Positions 26,501-31,262 are shown, counted from the first letter of the stretch. The stretch: DNA of 64,000 bases from an uncultured Bacteroidales bacterium (GCA_949291555.1 CASEWE010000002.1:62001-126000); one strand, 5' to 3'. Program-made: numbers and translations. Notes: generated from the sequence alone by a model not told the origin.

Positions 26501-29500
26501 TCGGGATCGCGCAAGGAAATGGAAACTTCCGGGCTCAGGCAGCCGTTGGCATCCTGCACCCGGGCCTCGTACCAGCCCGCTTCAAGGTTCTCCACAAGGT
26601 TCTGCTGGCCGAGCCAGAGCCCGTCGAAGCCGTAGTTGTAAGGCGCATAGCCGCCCTGGGCCTGCAAGACGACGCTGCCGTCGGCACCTTGGCAAACGGA
26701 CGGGTTCTGAACGCTATAGGTCAGGCTCGGACGGGCCTTCACGCCCAAGACGATGGTTTCCGAAGGCATGGGGTTGGGCAGCACGCACTGCTCCACCACG
26801 CCGATGGGGGTCATGAACACCTGCACCTGCTCGCCGGGCCGGATGTCGGGCACGGTGTAAAGGGTATCGCGCGTGGAGAACGAGCGCTTGCCGGAGGGCC
26901 CGCTCAGCACGATTTCGAACATCTTCTGCAAGCCGGTGATATTGGTCTCCATGTAGAGCAAGGCCGCATCGCCCTCGCACATCGGGGTGTCGACCACATG
27001 GACGTTGAAGTAGACCGAATCGATGACATGCAGGCGGATCGGCGCCGAAGTGTCGGCCGGGGCGCAGAGGCCCGAGAGGCAGAGACGGTAGAGATCTTGG
27101 TCTTCTTCCGGCCCGATATTATTGATAGTCAGGTAGCTGCTCTGCAAGTCGTCGTACTTGCCCGCCGGCGCGCTCCCTTGCAGGCTGAGCCAGGTGCCGC
27201 TTGCCGAATCGTACTTCTGCCAGTCGTACACCAGGTCGACCCCGCCCGTTTCGACCGGCAGCACGGCCGAGCCGCCCTGGCAGGCGTAGACATCGGAACG
27301 GGATGCCGCGGCGGAGGTGGGTTCATGCACGCCGATGTTCACGTACTGCTGCAAGGTGCAGCCTTGCTTGCTGAACACGGCCACGTTGTAGGTGCGGTTG
27401 GCCTCGGGAGCCACCACGATCCGTTCCCCGGGCCGGGTGGCATCCTGGCCCTCGATCATGTAAATCTTCGGAGTCCAGGAAACGCTGTCGATATGCAGGC
27501 CCTGCACGTAAAGCAGCACTTCCTCGCCCGGGCAGACAGTGGTGTCGGCGGTAATGCCCTGGATTTCGGGCGCGGGATGGATGGTTACTTCCACTTCGGG
27601 CGTGGAAACGAGCTTCTCGAGGTAGCAGCGGTAGCCGGTTTCCATCTGGCAGTAAATCCTGCTGCCGGAAGCGGGCAAGGCATCGTAGTAGGAAAGGCCG
27701 TCGAAGCGGGCATCGTGCACGCTGTCCACGTACCAGCGGAAGTTGCGCGGGGTACCGGTGTAGGCATCGGGCTGAACGGCCAGGCGGAAGCCATCGGCAT
27801 CGTTGCTGCAAAGGATGGTATCGCCGGACAGGACCGGACGGGCCAGCATGCGCCGGGTTACCTGCACGGTAATGTCCTTGGTAACGGTCTCCACCCCGTC
27901 GGTAACGGTTACCGTGTAGATGGTGGTGCCTACCGGGCTTACCACGCAAAGGGTGCTGGTGTCTTGCGAAACGAAATTGCCAGCGGGCGTGCTGTCCTGC
28001 GGGCGGGCCGTCCAGGTGTAGGAATAGTTGCCCGTGCCGCCGTAGGGATGCACGCTCAGGCAAACGGTATCGAACTGGCAAGGCGCAAGCCTTTCATCGT
28101 TGTCCACGCCCAAGGGACCGCCCACGTAGTTGACCACCTTGGTATCGGAAACCGAGCAGCCCCGGCTGTTGACAGCCGTAAGAGTGAAGGTGATGCGGCT
28201 GTTGACCGGCACCGAGGCGGTAACCAAGGTATCGGCGCGGCCGCCCACGAACGCCGCCGGTTCCCAACGGTAAACCATGCGCTGGTCGCCGCCGTCCTCC
28301 ACGGCCGTGCTGATCAAGGTGCCCCGCAGGTCGGCCACGGCGTTGTACTGCACCACCGTGTCGGGGCCGGCATCCACTTGCGGGTTGGCGTAGGCCTGCA
28401 CCACGAGGGTGTTCGACGGATCGGGGTCGTAGGCCGGGCATTCGAAGGAGGTGTTGACCGCCGCATGGACTTCCATGCCCTGGTATACCTTGGCCGTGAA
28501 GACACGCTCCTTGCCGCTCTGGCGCACCTGGCCGTCTACCAGCCAGTCCACGCTGTAGCCGGCCGGCAGCGGGTTGCCGGTGCGCAGGTGGAACTCCGCC
28601 TCGGTGCCTTCGCAAAGGATGGCATCGGGTTCCTGGTAGATGACCGGCAAGGAATGCTGCAAACGGTTGATATACAAGTAGGCATCCCCGTACATGAAAG
28701 CCGGCGTGTTGGAGTAGAGGGTATCGCGGCCGCCGCCCTTTTCCGTCTGCCCGCTCACCATGCACCGGAACTTGTACTGGTTCATGCCGTAATGGAGATG
28801 CGTTACCGAAGCATCGGTTCCGGCATCCTTGCCGATATGGAGGATGGAGCTGAATTCATCGTTCTCGAGGGTGTAGGGATTGGGCTCGGGCAATTGCGAG
28901 ATGAAAATCCAGTTGCCGTCTCCCCGGTCTACCTGCCAGTCGAACGAGAGGTCGGTGCCGCCGGCCCTTACCCGGAAATAGGCCCGCGAGCTGTCGCAGA
29001 CGGTCATGCTCTGGGGATGGTCGAGGATGCGGGTCTCGGTGTAGACGGTAACCTTCACGGTGTCTTGCACCTGGCAACCCCAAGGCTCGGTCAGGGTAAC
29101 GATATAGGAAGTGGTGTTGCGCGGGCTGGCGGTAACATCGGTGCCGGAGCAAGGGGTTATGGAGGAGCAAGGCGTCCAGAGGTATTCGGCCTGATCGCTG
29201 CCGCCCTTGGCCCAGAGGGCTACCGATTCGCCGAGGTTGATTTCCTGGTCTTCGATCACCTCCAGCGCGGGCTTTTCCATGACATGCACGTGCAGGGTGT
29301 TCGACATCTTGGGCCGGCAATCCACGCAAGGAATGCTCGAAACCAGCAACAAGCGCAGGCTGTCGCCGTCTTTGGGAACTTCGAGGGTGATGTTGTCGAC
29401 GGGGCCGTCCTGGATGGTGTCTTCGTTGCGCAGCCAGATGAAGCGCGGGTCGTCGCCCTCGTTCACGTAGGCCGAAGTCAGGTGCAGCTCCATGCCTTCG

Positions 29501-31173
29501 CAGACGGTTACATCGGTAAGGCCCTGGTCGATGTCGTTGGCAATGGTAACGTCGACCGGCCGTTTGGGGCTGGCCGTCACCTTGACGGGCTTGGAAACGT
29601 AGGGGCGCTCGTCCACGCATTCGTAGGAAGAGTAGACGGCCACGCTCACCTGGAAGCCGTTGTCAAGGCTGTCGAGGATCGCCACCGAATCGTAAACCTG
29701 CAAGGGCAGCGGGTTGCCGTTCACCCGCCATTCGAAGCGCACGCTGTCTCCCCAGCCGTAGCCGGTGGCGCGGAAATAGGCCGGGTCTCCGAAGCAAAGC
29801 GGCTCGAAAGGCATGTAGGGGCTTATGGAGTCGATCACGGCATAGACTTCCACCGCCTCTTTTATGCCGATAACGGCCATGGCCATAGGCAATTCCTCGG
29901 CCGAGGCGCAGCCGGGGTCGATGGTGACGCGGTAGGTGCCGGCCATCTTGGCGGTGAAGTTGGGCCGGACGGGGCTTTGCTCGCGCGAGGTCCAGCCATC
30001 GGGGCCGGTCCAGTAGTAGGTGGCGTCTTCCACGGTGTCGACCGTGAGGAAAAGGGTGTCTTGCGGGCAGACGAGGCTGTCGGCGTAGATGGTATAGGTA
30101 TTGGTGTCGCAAGGCAGGCCGCGCTTGGCGAAACCATCGGAAGCGCCCCCGGCGTAGAGAGGGAAGAAAGGCGCTTCGGCATCCACGCCCACGTGCCCGT
30201 CTCCCATGCCGCCCAAGTAGCTCACAGCCGGCAAGGCCGGGATGGCGGCGGAGACATGCCCGTCTCCCATGCCGCCCAAGTAGCTCACGGCGGGCTTGTT
30301 GTCCATGGCCGCGGAAGCGTGGCCGTCTCCGATGCCGCCCAAGTAGTTGACCGCCGGCAAGGCGGGCGTGGCCACGGTGATGTGGCCATCTCCCATGCCG
30401 CCCAGATAGCTCACGGCGGGCTTGTTGGGCGTGCCCGCAGTGGAATGGCCGTCTCCGATGCCCCCGAGGTAGCTCACAGCCGGGTAGTTGGGCGTGGCGG
30501 CGGTGGAATGCCCGTCTCCGATGCCGCCCAAATAGCTAACAGACGGGTAATTGGGCGTGGCGGTGGTGGAATGCCCGTCTCCGATGCCGCCGAGGTAGAC
30601 CGGCTTGAGAATGGCATAAAGGCCCGAGACGGCATGGCCATCGGCTATGCCGCCCCGGTAAGGGAAGCCCGAAACGGGCATGGCGCTGACGGCCGAAGCC
30701 GAACCGTCGCCCCCGTTGGCACGCGGCCAGGCAATGGCGGTCGAGGTCCGGAAAGGTGCGGTTTCCAAATCCTGGTCGGGATCGTCCGGAGAGGGTTGAA
30801 GCGGAACATCGTCCGCGCGGGCCGAGATGGCCGGCGAAGCGATGCCCGCCGCAACGTCTCCCGAAAAGGCCGGGGCCGATTCGTCCGGCAACGATGCCGG
30901 GGTGGCTCCCATAGAATGCCCTTCATCCAACCAATTAGATACAGGAATGGAAACCTGCGGGGTTGCCGGGCTCGCCGGCCCGGCAAGGGGGTTCTCCGCC
31001 CCCGCGGCCCGGACGGGCGCGGAAGCGGCCGGCATGGCAAGGACGGTTTCCCCGCTTGCAGGCTTCTGCGGGGAAGCATGGCGCACCGCTGCCGCGCTGC
31101 CGGCCAACAGGGCCAGGCAGAGCGCCAAGGCAGTGGAGAAGCCACGTAGACCAAACCGGTTGAAAGTCTTCAA
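5524..31173 (-). CDS. Giant 8,549-residue modular Ig/PKD-like surface protein
   Basis: A single uninterrupted frame. Residues 1-30 are a Sec signal peptide (MKTFNRFGLRGFSTALALCL...). Residues about 175-330 contain 21-residue repeats built on GGIGDGHS. From about 350 to 7650 the protein is a chain of roughly 90-residue Ig/PKD-like modules, each with a C-x-G-D-type first strand, a W-Y-x-N-G or Y-x-W core and a second Cys. Three related lectin-like insertion modules sit near residues 3110-3270, 4125-4281 and 5675-5828. Residues about 4125-7230 form two tandem super-repeats. Residues about 8030-8505 hold six copies of a Cys-containing module with the core GGMPWAPTY, separated by Pro-Glu linkers. 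The final 49 residues resemble nothing else in the protein, and there is no T9SS sorting domain. Probably an extracellular adhesin or fibre. No promoter lies directly upstream, so it likely shares the 35.3-kb promoter with the two FGE-fold genes. Exact function unknown. Confidence 0.93.
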   Translation of the reverse strand: MKTFNRFGLRGFSTALALCLALLAGSAAAVRHASPQKPASGETVLAMPAASAPVRAAGAENPLAGPASPATPQVSIPVSNWLDEGHSMGATPASLPDESAPAFSGDVAAGIASPAISARADDVPLQPSPDDPDQDLETAPFRTSTAIAWPRANGGDGSASAVSAMPVSGFPYRGGIADGHAVSGLYAILKPVYLGGIGDGHSTTATPNYPSVSYLGGIGDGHSTAATPNYPAVSYLGGIGDGHSTAGTPNKPAVSYLGGMGDGHITVATPALPAVNYLGGIGDGHASAAMDNKPAVSYLGGMGDGHVSAAIPALPAVSYLGGMGDGHVGVDAEAPFFPLYAGGASDGFAKRGLPCDTNTYTIYADSLVCPQDTLFLTVDTVEDATYYWTGPDGWTSREQSPVRPNFTAKMAGTYRVTIDPGCASAEELPMAMAVIGIKEAVEVYAVIDSISPYMPFEPLCFGDPAYFRATGYGWGDSVRFEWRVNGNPLPLQVYDSVAILDSLDNGFQVSVAVYSSYECVDERPYVSKPVKVTASPKRPVDVTIANDIDQGLTDVTVCEGMELHLTSAYVNEGDDPRFIWLRNEDTIQDGPVDNITLEVPKDGDSLRLLLVSSIPCVDCRPKMSNTLHVHVMEKPALEVIEDQEINLGESVALWAKGGSDQAEYLWTPCSSITPCSGTDVTASPRNTTSYIVTLTEPWGCQVQDTVKVTVYTETRILDHPQSMTVCDSSRAYFRVRAGGTDLSFDWQVDRGDGNWIFISQLPEPNPYTLENDEFSSILHIGKDAGTDASVTHLHYGMNQYKFRCMVSGQTEKGGGRDTLYSNTPAFMYGDAYLYINRLQHSLPVIYQEPDAILCEGTEAEFHLRTGNPLPAGYSVDWLVDGQVRQSGKERVFTAKVYQGMEVHAAVNTSFECPAYDPDPSNTLVVQAYANPQVDAGPDTVVQYNAVADLRGTLISTAVEDGGDQRMVYRWEPAAFVGGRADTLVTASVPVNSRITFTLTAVNSRGCSVSDTKVVNYVGGPLGVDNDERLAPCQFDTVCLSVHPYGGTGNYSYTWTARPQDSTPAGNFVSQDTSTLCVVSPVGTTIYTVTVTDGVETVTKDITVQVTRRMLARPVLSGDTILCSNDADGFRLAVQPDAYTGTPRNFRWYVDSVHDARFDGLSYYDALPASGSRIYCQMETGYRCYLEKLVSTPEVEVTIHPAPEIQGITADTTVCPGEEVLLYVQGLHIDSVSWTPKIYMIEGQDATRPGERIVVAPEANRTYNVAVFSKQGCTLQQYVNIGVHEPTSAAASRSDVYACQGGSAVLPVETGGVDLVYDWQKYDSASGTWLSLQGSAPAGKYDDLQSSYLTINNIGPEEDQDLYRLCLSGLCAPADTSAPIRLHVIDSVYFNVHVVDTPMCEGDAALLYMETNITGLQKMFEIVLSGPSGKRSFSTRDTLYTVPDIRPGEQVQVFMTPIGVVEQCVLPNPMPSETIVLGVKARPSLTYSVQNPSVCQGADGSVVLQAQGGYAPYNYGFDGLWLGQQNLVENLEAGWYEARVQDANGCLSPEVSISLRDPDAPADPVVANAGLYCNEEDLPAYLVITDSTKEGQAFWFDSPHAATPVHTGDSMPFPSAPGRHTYYIYQQANDCQSATVQFEVFVGTRPVIESYDLIPPSSCGLSDGVISIRATGDTTLFFSISEPPSFGSMHDFVDLPNGIYPVAVKTLAGCAAYDTVELYAFNTPAAPVMLSADTVYCAGSPRRPLEVEAREGVTVNWYADARLSNLLYQGNPFPIDAYAPGEYVFYAAEAAGPCLSRASKVQIHILPEVETGVPDVVRGCLGGEVVVKALPAENVRYSWYSPDGILLSTADSMIATVASDPAVYRLVATLEYDGYRCEHLQEVTVEYTDAPIYLDTTLCQGDTLDLTIPGGKTFLWPDGSTGSVYRVPSSDKDQLVEVLVSFNDGCQYRYVVQVRTLSGTPAYVTLDKDFDVYCTQGEYSLTAKLDDASVPVAWQWFQDGQVLDSVFGSSLDISGLAPGSYVFVAEATAKNVCTRPLTTADTVQVEVFQSPEVYAGADIEGVAYGERAYLGLDAMVEYGLEPYQYRWSGNGVGDDNDRITIQTERLYDDAVFTLAVEDAAGCTASDEVEVTVVGGPFRVEDPVRPFNLSAGLHADTVCLGDTVVLKPKVSGGSGDYAYLWKELPSGRIAGTSDSLVFVPQGLSRFEVRVVNKTSGTPVAADTLYASATVGVNLPPVPGYLSTDDTTMCIDEPFLLKLNAYSGNRIAWEISSDGLFWNTLPGGSDEFLIGGTDQTYYYRALVGNGACAEVPTRPLKVSVYEPIENIISGPSEYLCPETEDVEFFGNEITSGGNGLYQYVWEYSLDGVGYDTCPPYSYGRDYVWPGSIGQRRYLRRTVYSDGCAYESNVLDVLVYAGTTIGQIRGENYVCLDSVAVLTAGNTAMDTYLWQRALSLEDGRTQWENVWTGDASYTTDPVTDTAYYRVIGSRFGCRMDTTPVFAVYPTEPLPVAVFVSADTLAACLGNMLVFQVDSTRHEGNYPAFFWYVNGQELALPVIENGDTVAYAANGGRTLHIANLAPGDSLWCGLASSIGCVTHRLALSDTLKPVIHVPVLHLVAPAQDELTFCRLDTVLLHADSALDYAWYFRAEGDTVAHRLDSLPGVPYAGKQVKVSPEAVTRFYVYGTDKFGCTGVDSVLLTPEPLVEQTPDTVVCSGSSITLEVTATPDRGTLYSWREVPLDSGAGATLPARSDRNTVTVSPVSSLTYYIYTVTTARKCVYSDTIRVGVEETVQPEVLVGYTGARQGDTIFIEECERVENFFYPIPEWGGEAPKFTWYFNGVEAGTDSLFSDKYPDMVDRSTLYVEMESSKRCVSERTVKSNSLWIRYEKMPEAELSINTNKGTRICPDDKVIVFKAHAPTSDTGRFEWYVKEADSAVYTLVHEGDSLVRTFNGGDRVYCVYFASDSCIKDSPKRSNEIVFEEYDLHKPVVEIYQLINPIPEWGDTICEETEVTFKARIADAGAAGTYRFNWLLDGVAVGDPNDLTLTLGQLLAGSETDLVGHTITALLETSHECAVPSNVVEDDTTIHVRPRKQLGVLIEQIGSLTCQNIVEEPVEFARAHSSLSYGPGWISNDCHETEWAAGAVSQQVIEGKGYVKAQAKSSDYYQMFGLTDNEKITDYRHLDYAVYFYYGTTYIYENGVSRGGFGSYSPSDVFEVELLDSLVRYIKNGTVFYVSSVAPASKEYRGGFSLFSRCRRNEYHYPSMVNVAIGYHKAGIAFASSVFAPPENEPDYVWMVNGEPFEFGNGQDSLIHHNYNFQQDDEVTLMVRSNDACMARDVVVSQPILIDLGQRDDFLQVDDTVYQCAGDSVLLHASGALRYEWLPARYFDTADRFNDSIYVLAPGNTSYRVMASNGTGCTDFKRVDVLVNPLPGIDLGPDLYLCYPDTAYFSVAGGAVPDKETDSAFRTEWFFLPDTASAPEALASSLANAIEYPLRENGRIIARIENRQSGCAAYDTLRLYVLDSTGIVITGQYRVLDTFSCPAEVDTFSIAYRQNGHYPVQVQWYKNGTVIGGAVDSIFVTADFDNFDTLMAVVSLPFECGYDHSRDTAVFPLRRHIVPVPAVVCPQADTVCEGDTLTAWVAFEANDSDREHIRYQWYIDGVAVDTPAGTAHTLRFAARPGMQLACEVSTDFQCPGLADGTVRTPVYVPEVYPVLPVEVTVEVPGLDAVDSLCQGEPFEVRADIVNGGAAPGIRWYRNGLLVMRPGVDGLLEPDTRNPLPVQGLGAGEWAVFTCQVMPDLPCVADTVASANEVRVYGVPVDSLTVWIGDNHPDTACLYADGSLSVHLEGHVRHTLQDAASAGTLQWQWYCNGRAIAGATDSILDYVVASPGPDTRFTLRVTSSNACARPVQAEAEADIHVMEVYAEAGPDATVNQFADFAFTQDDASGGEIVWRTSGDGHFEPAQGALHPVYKLGPQDRSQDSLWLYLEVSNAFGCFAQDSMLLRITHCEIFSFEQDLTGTLLCPGDTLAVSNRVLAQGLDSVPAHTYYWVALASGTYPADTLWTGAAGTFVYEGVPDTSRAYALYARIEGADCLLSDTLQVEIRPQDTLSVRLSQSQAAACEDYLPDTVRWNISTTGLANHWHVDGRDYLYHVHCNNYPAIQARQTSGVNTVMTYVANGGENASMVGFNYNGTTRAELDYGVYMVNGKVQVYFEGRAYTAYTAGSYSKGDVFTFVRRADTVAIYQNGRDGLRLLFREAEPAYGQGKEVRFAVGSYRVGGVISPVAFVSLPRPEVEAQVGFGPEGGTLSYVWYVNGDTASLAADPDFGRMNLQDGDTVVLAVEGRSTCSVLAGSDTLVVSKKNGTEPFTLELSATPATCEGDASTVTASVSGLPDSIPASALRYEFYFNGQLYRPASPDASCFFDSLKNADYVWVRAWVAGYGCLLNHAGNPGASAWHVFDLERRKAPVVDIVLEQAPGTLCMNDPVSFHASVRDAGQYTVSWFVNGRKAGAGDRFEGFADSSMRVFAVVDVIGGADCMDSLRAVSDTVAIEVYPAPVVRAWQDTLVDQGAEVLLHGMVVDNGGDDALAYRWTSSCGGLGNANGLDLAVTARSSCAYFFTAINSRGCAAVPDTVRVDVEDCPEILRMVAPDAVCEGSPVELRLDMGGYRPQENRYQWQVSFDAGLSWQDAADAGFLHEVDVLGSVLRIASAGFELDQDLGVRFRCLVEPASDATLFCPALVSDEFMFHVDTILRVEPVVEIQGEEFYCTGAETVTGRYSVALQPDGYAARWYLNGRELPSSATGGTYEIELHDYDRIVVKAHAQGACADYPAASDSLQVRLYPQPELEAWADTTVKFGSDANLHARLNGGSGSAVYAWSPAQRVLDADAAHTATVPLTQTTLFTVMAYDSMGCEATADVLVVVSDTCLRDARIEGPAEICAHDTLSLQALVTGGGVLGRYDLAWSVEPPLLDAEGGETDINNANALLSLAGLQPGNYLFTLTVTDTAEAVRRYCHPDGIVLTATHAVQVAPSGQLRVALDTQALSLCQGGTLQLEAQAYLDNAPLADASYSWFLLRDGMRYPASGSGNALQVDNAQDGDRYYAVATLADACLVNAEAVSDTATVAVRPSPGDLAPEAVYVGHRAACTDDTAYILIDTAGMELAGDLLFSIDSGRSFQAEPLFKPVAAGTYHVTLKSVDGCLASNTVEVQVRVDSNENFPALRLLQDTLYHCLGTQAVPAQAEGGSGKGFIAWYADSSLQDLLQVSLQGETRSSYLPADSLLAQSGVHTFYVAEILGSCIGPKASVSYVVSACSVAITPEADTLCPGQTAEFAIVADSVSRAFAQGWVFQYSATGAFGPETRNLNAAEEKPLSIEATEEGYYRIVYYSASGSEILSNTAHLTVSPAPVWDNLLEVAYQVGGAVAMCPGETATLTFHELTRTWQVFWPDGTTGEYIDTYALVSDTTVQVPVQVAHKQSGCVFDTALTVEVLQASAIGLDRHDTVICLAPGETAEVALPEISDPAGVFPAYLTYSWTLNGQPVASGDFDNQQAHVVRPAVGESHYVARAAALSNCPSLPDTFTVRVHYLHFELVPDSALLCPGRAFEVELPVASDSLRLGDGPFLPWHSPATVGPIRSDSAVAVVLKSDACMASDTLFLRYMQPDSLVPSLSQVPQACREAVAENVEWTAGNGLEVGGGGVLAHAAAQPGWAVPQSRDSLGLDGVLQYTVAGTEHPAVIGLRPAASTAAGAWDMAYSFYLSEDGYGEKKLYIYQDGYPVNMTDFGVYAPGDRLVIERRQGRIAYYRNGQLLYSQKETGPAGYLQPAAALYRPGSRLEALQHIALPGTEIEAVLAHRYPDLSYRWSINGLAVSADSMLDLRAHLLRQGDTLVWEVTSRTLCDTLTVADTLIIGAGGAYSLLPLSIEGPSDALCPGGEGLFRAVHASLPDGVQASDIRYNWYVNGQLAEAGSTQAEYMASGLQAGDYIHVEAYVDGYPCVLNHAGNPAVSGRAEAPVDTLAPKSARLLAEPSLEICQGEEVRFRVAVSGNTHAPAGIIWYVNGQEVSRGETLAIASLQDADKVHARVVLSDEEYCQGGGEVLSDTLVLTVHERPVVDAGPDYEAERGEKVTLSGTVLSGITAGMEYAWSPLSSQGAPDGTLGGEAGQDGPWQQADTYVYARNSGYYYFRARNAYGCEGYDSMRIEVEECPYIVSQTPPEGNEVCEGDSIRFSVAVGGYKPQAQGYVWEVSSDGGASWQEVSEPLYHSQGSSLFIPKAEDFMDGNLYRLRVLPVEPAGWACDTLQALPFRLDVNRGQREMEVVLQGPGTLCFDAEEARYSLQGDFEPGDRFRWYLNGNLLASGGSELVLGRGDLGRGGMLKVVAEASQEVCASQAVASDSLLVTINPELVLQAGRDTVIDRGGHASLSASASGGSGPYEYRWTPEASVADALSDATLAGPLAQSTLFTVRVSDAAGCSAEEHVQVIVRDTCLDSIAIVQPGAPDSDTYTVCQDSLVDFSALVSGGMPGNYTLSWTLVPALPQGDILPGANSGSFWIRPTRPGTYTLTVTATDTSRLSAFHCPQDQREVSAQVTLVVTAKEALKAILAPLDSLCALEGAGLTLQASATLGGLDAGEVTYRWYRIRQGATLPLGIGPAVFPVDDARDGDRYFVVAESREDCVEPLSAASDTVEAVLYPAPGRLDPAQVSFFPARLCSDDTAWLQINPAHLDAGKGSRWPQDFSFSIDGGASWQESPVFRPLPEQERFLVLVRNQYGCIDSSNMLVIPAFEQASGGWVEAGPDDTIFYGETFRVKGDTVAVPGLPQWTTSGSGTFSDAHSLHPEYEPSQEDLEAGYVYLYLSVESRNECPLKDSLRLTLWGCQIFDIERDLQDTIACLDQPKTFTARVTSAIPGFDLEASVFEWGQTRLGAFHLLFADTGSESSWVDTFARSGVYYLQVTTPNGCVLHDTFQVAVQAPPVARGKFRVDYPSGPNAISMCAGQTATIVITDTTGSITYIWPDGRTSNGNDADNTYAVTAFDDTYVPVTLVSAAGCQNDTVVEIVIDRPIRIDLSSHDTLVCNGAPFRLPMIRTVGVVFPPVENYRWTTADGTLVEEGSYPAQPGSVLVPSQPEETYLAYLSTAALCWSVPDTFTVINLAYAPDLGPDTVVCHGDSYRRGLSPETAGFEIFDLSGRFLGESDGAVFETGPLVSDTAFVVNAWSEQGCTRSDTLRVDVLPLPDLTLAYGEACPGERIVLRVDSIGRLAGPHSRPASYTYAWTVSAPNLGTVVSASDSVAFVLHPQDATVHVKVEVTNQLGCSYAHEEELNVELWGSLPIAGDTVVCEGSSLLLADVRQMTIVNRYTVGWSNELGLENPLEQYFNLPLIMDTSNRYFIEVGRPGSTCRYRDTIAVTVVKKPVLDYEPDTILTCSGTRVTIRYNNPGNYQKAYWVIDDGSYDSYLSSNATLNTIFYPDPDLVQEGGTVNLYLRVNGQAQCADAVVRDTITIRYSPGLAVSAFSATECLGGDDAVVQTTGLDDPNVAGYRWAYADSIGVWEDGFSLVYPNPGADSGNVTYVDTLYAWNAEGCQAVSIYTVKFVGVPVIVPDSVVICPGDTARISVTNPNATVRPVWRLLGSNTAVARGNEAALSPARTTTYVVGNLVSESASCPSTGYDTVTVVVKERLLAGVSQDTNVCETTPVRVSVDSLSGPVDRYEWVDSATGAVYSTDSAFEVLVDRNLAFYLTVWGQDGCIDRDTVRLTFGANIYRLSYYDTTVFAGTPIYVEVYGPEPEDGIYPWFNRTDSLWTYDTDSVFDMVPVNDTTEYMLYLRGGEHECYPRLMVYTYVVPLQDTAVCDIFCTEIGLHQDFGYAVDSIGWRYADTLEFSSTHQDLVDLGYSFADTVRHTTLQIEDTLLYHALVVPFAGTYADPDTVAVSALCDSIFTGARIELAYGGQNPEGLDIYREVLRYDSAYLACQEAEEGMKFVCDTVYEIVCEMDPLTGQVSCVRVGEGVVVNCTLVDESCTVTYYHVRNEFLTHDTAIAVIDCKPETGGYVMICDTVYSLVQGGMPWAPTYERGDFTVENCREVPDTCRLLFEVERAPDNSTETVRVIEDCGGGEAPVETKVICDTVYTLISGGMPWAPTYTRGEWTVERCMTVEADCEVAYVVERAPDNSTETVRYQTDCDSVSGGGQEPDPGPEPVETKVICDTVYTLISGGMPWAPTYTRGEWTVENCMTVEADCEVTYVVERAPDNSTETVRYQTDCDSVSGGGQEPDPGPEPVETKVICDTVYTLISGGMPWAPTYTRGEWTVERCMTVEADCEVSYVVERASDNSTETVRYQTDCDSVSGGGQEPDPGPEPEPVETKVIYDTVYTLISGGMPWAPTYTRGEYTLENPRTIEASCEVTTRVERASDNSTETVYSETDCEPIEEGSEPVPEPEPEPEPEPEPVETKVIYDTVYTLISGGMPWAPTYTRGDYTLENPRTIEASCEVTTRVERAPDNSTETVYSETDCEPIAMGFEGLFPVYFQGFWPQEPNVVFQVVDILFVSLSEYGESGSPLRG
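5537..5553. repeat. Palindrome in leader of the 5503 gene
   Basis: The sequence GGGGATCCGGATTCCCC has a perfect ATCCGGAT centre with four G/C pairs outside it and one unpaired base. It lies about 35 bases upstream of the ATG at 5503 and downstream of the -7 box at 5563-5570. It could be a leader hairpin or a protein-binding site. Confidence 0.4.
5563..5570 (-). promoter_or_regulatory. -7 promoter box for the cohesin/dockerin-like gene
   Basis: On the minus strand this is TATCTTTG, an exact TAnnTTTG match, 60 bases before the ATG at 5503. It lies inside the last 16 codons of the giant reading frame. No TTTG box at the usual spacing was found. Confidence 0.5.
5655..7085 (-). repeat. Six-copy C-terminal module repeat of the giant gene
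   Basis: Six copies of a 210-261-base unit. The conserved DTVYTLISGG core recurs with its DNA landmark near 5831, 6092, 6338, 6578, 6818 and 7028, so spacings are 261, 246, 240, 240 and 210. Three inner copies are nearly identical in DNA; the outermost 5' copy (near 7028) is divergent; the two last copies form their own subtype (YTLENPRTIEAS) that lacks some Cys. Copies are joined by Glu/Pro linkers that lengthen toward the C-terminus, up to a run of PE dipeptides. The final copy is followed directly by unrelated sequence. Confidence 0.9.
9480..18800 (-). repeat. Tandem super-repeat, two units of about 4.65-4.70 kb
   Basis: Two consecutive units of about 1,550-1,565 residues share the same order of landmarks. 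The lectin-like insertion is at about 18800 and 14150. The LNHAGNP motif is at about 17830 and 13180. The module ending in CEGSPVEL / CEGDSIRF is at about 17230 and 12530. The WPDG module is at about 14845 and 10150. The HDT motif (RHDTVIC / SHDTLVC) is at about 14685 and 9990. Every pair is 4,648-4,695 bases apart. Protein similarity is clear but moderate, so the duplication is old. The outer ends are approximate. Confidence 0.75.
30185..30660 (-). repeat. 63-bp tandem repeat encoding GGIGDGHS units
   Basis: Seven copies lie in exact 63-base (21-codon) register, with the GDGH codons near 30194, 30257, 30320, 30383, 30446, 30509 and 30572, and a degenerate copy near 30640. The consensus is YLGGxGDGH followed by about 12 variable residues rich in Ala, Thr and Pro. 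They follow the signal peptide and an Ala/Pro-rich linker. Confidence 0.92.
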
Positions 31174-31203
31174 ATCCTTGTTGTTTTCTTAACTCAAAAA
31201 ACG

Positions 31204-31262
31204 CTTTTCCGGGCTTTCCGGGCTTTCCGCGCTTCCCGGCCTTCCCGGCCTTCCCGGCCGCA
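31204..31262. repeat. Short GC-rich tandem repeat before the giant gene
   Basis: About six copies of a nine-base motif alternating between CCGGGCTTT and CCCGGCCTT lie 30-90 bases upstream of the giant gene's start codon, in the 226-base gap after the FGE-fold gene. No promoter box is visible in the gap. Confidence 0.5.

Noticed and set aside
24718..31149. A 2,143-residue plus-strand open frame opposite the giant gene, and similar ones at 10915-15300 and 16510-21531.
   Set aside because: They are rich in His, Gly, Val and Arg with no domain motifs, signal peptides or promoters. They are mirror frames of GC-rich codons in the giant gene.
2564..31173. The 979-residue gene as a frameshifted continuation of the giant gene.
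   Set aside because: It has its own promoter box, start codon and signal peptide, and shares only short motifs with the giant protein's end.
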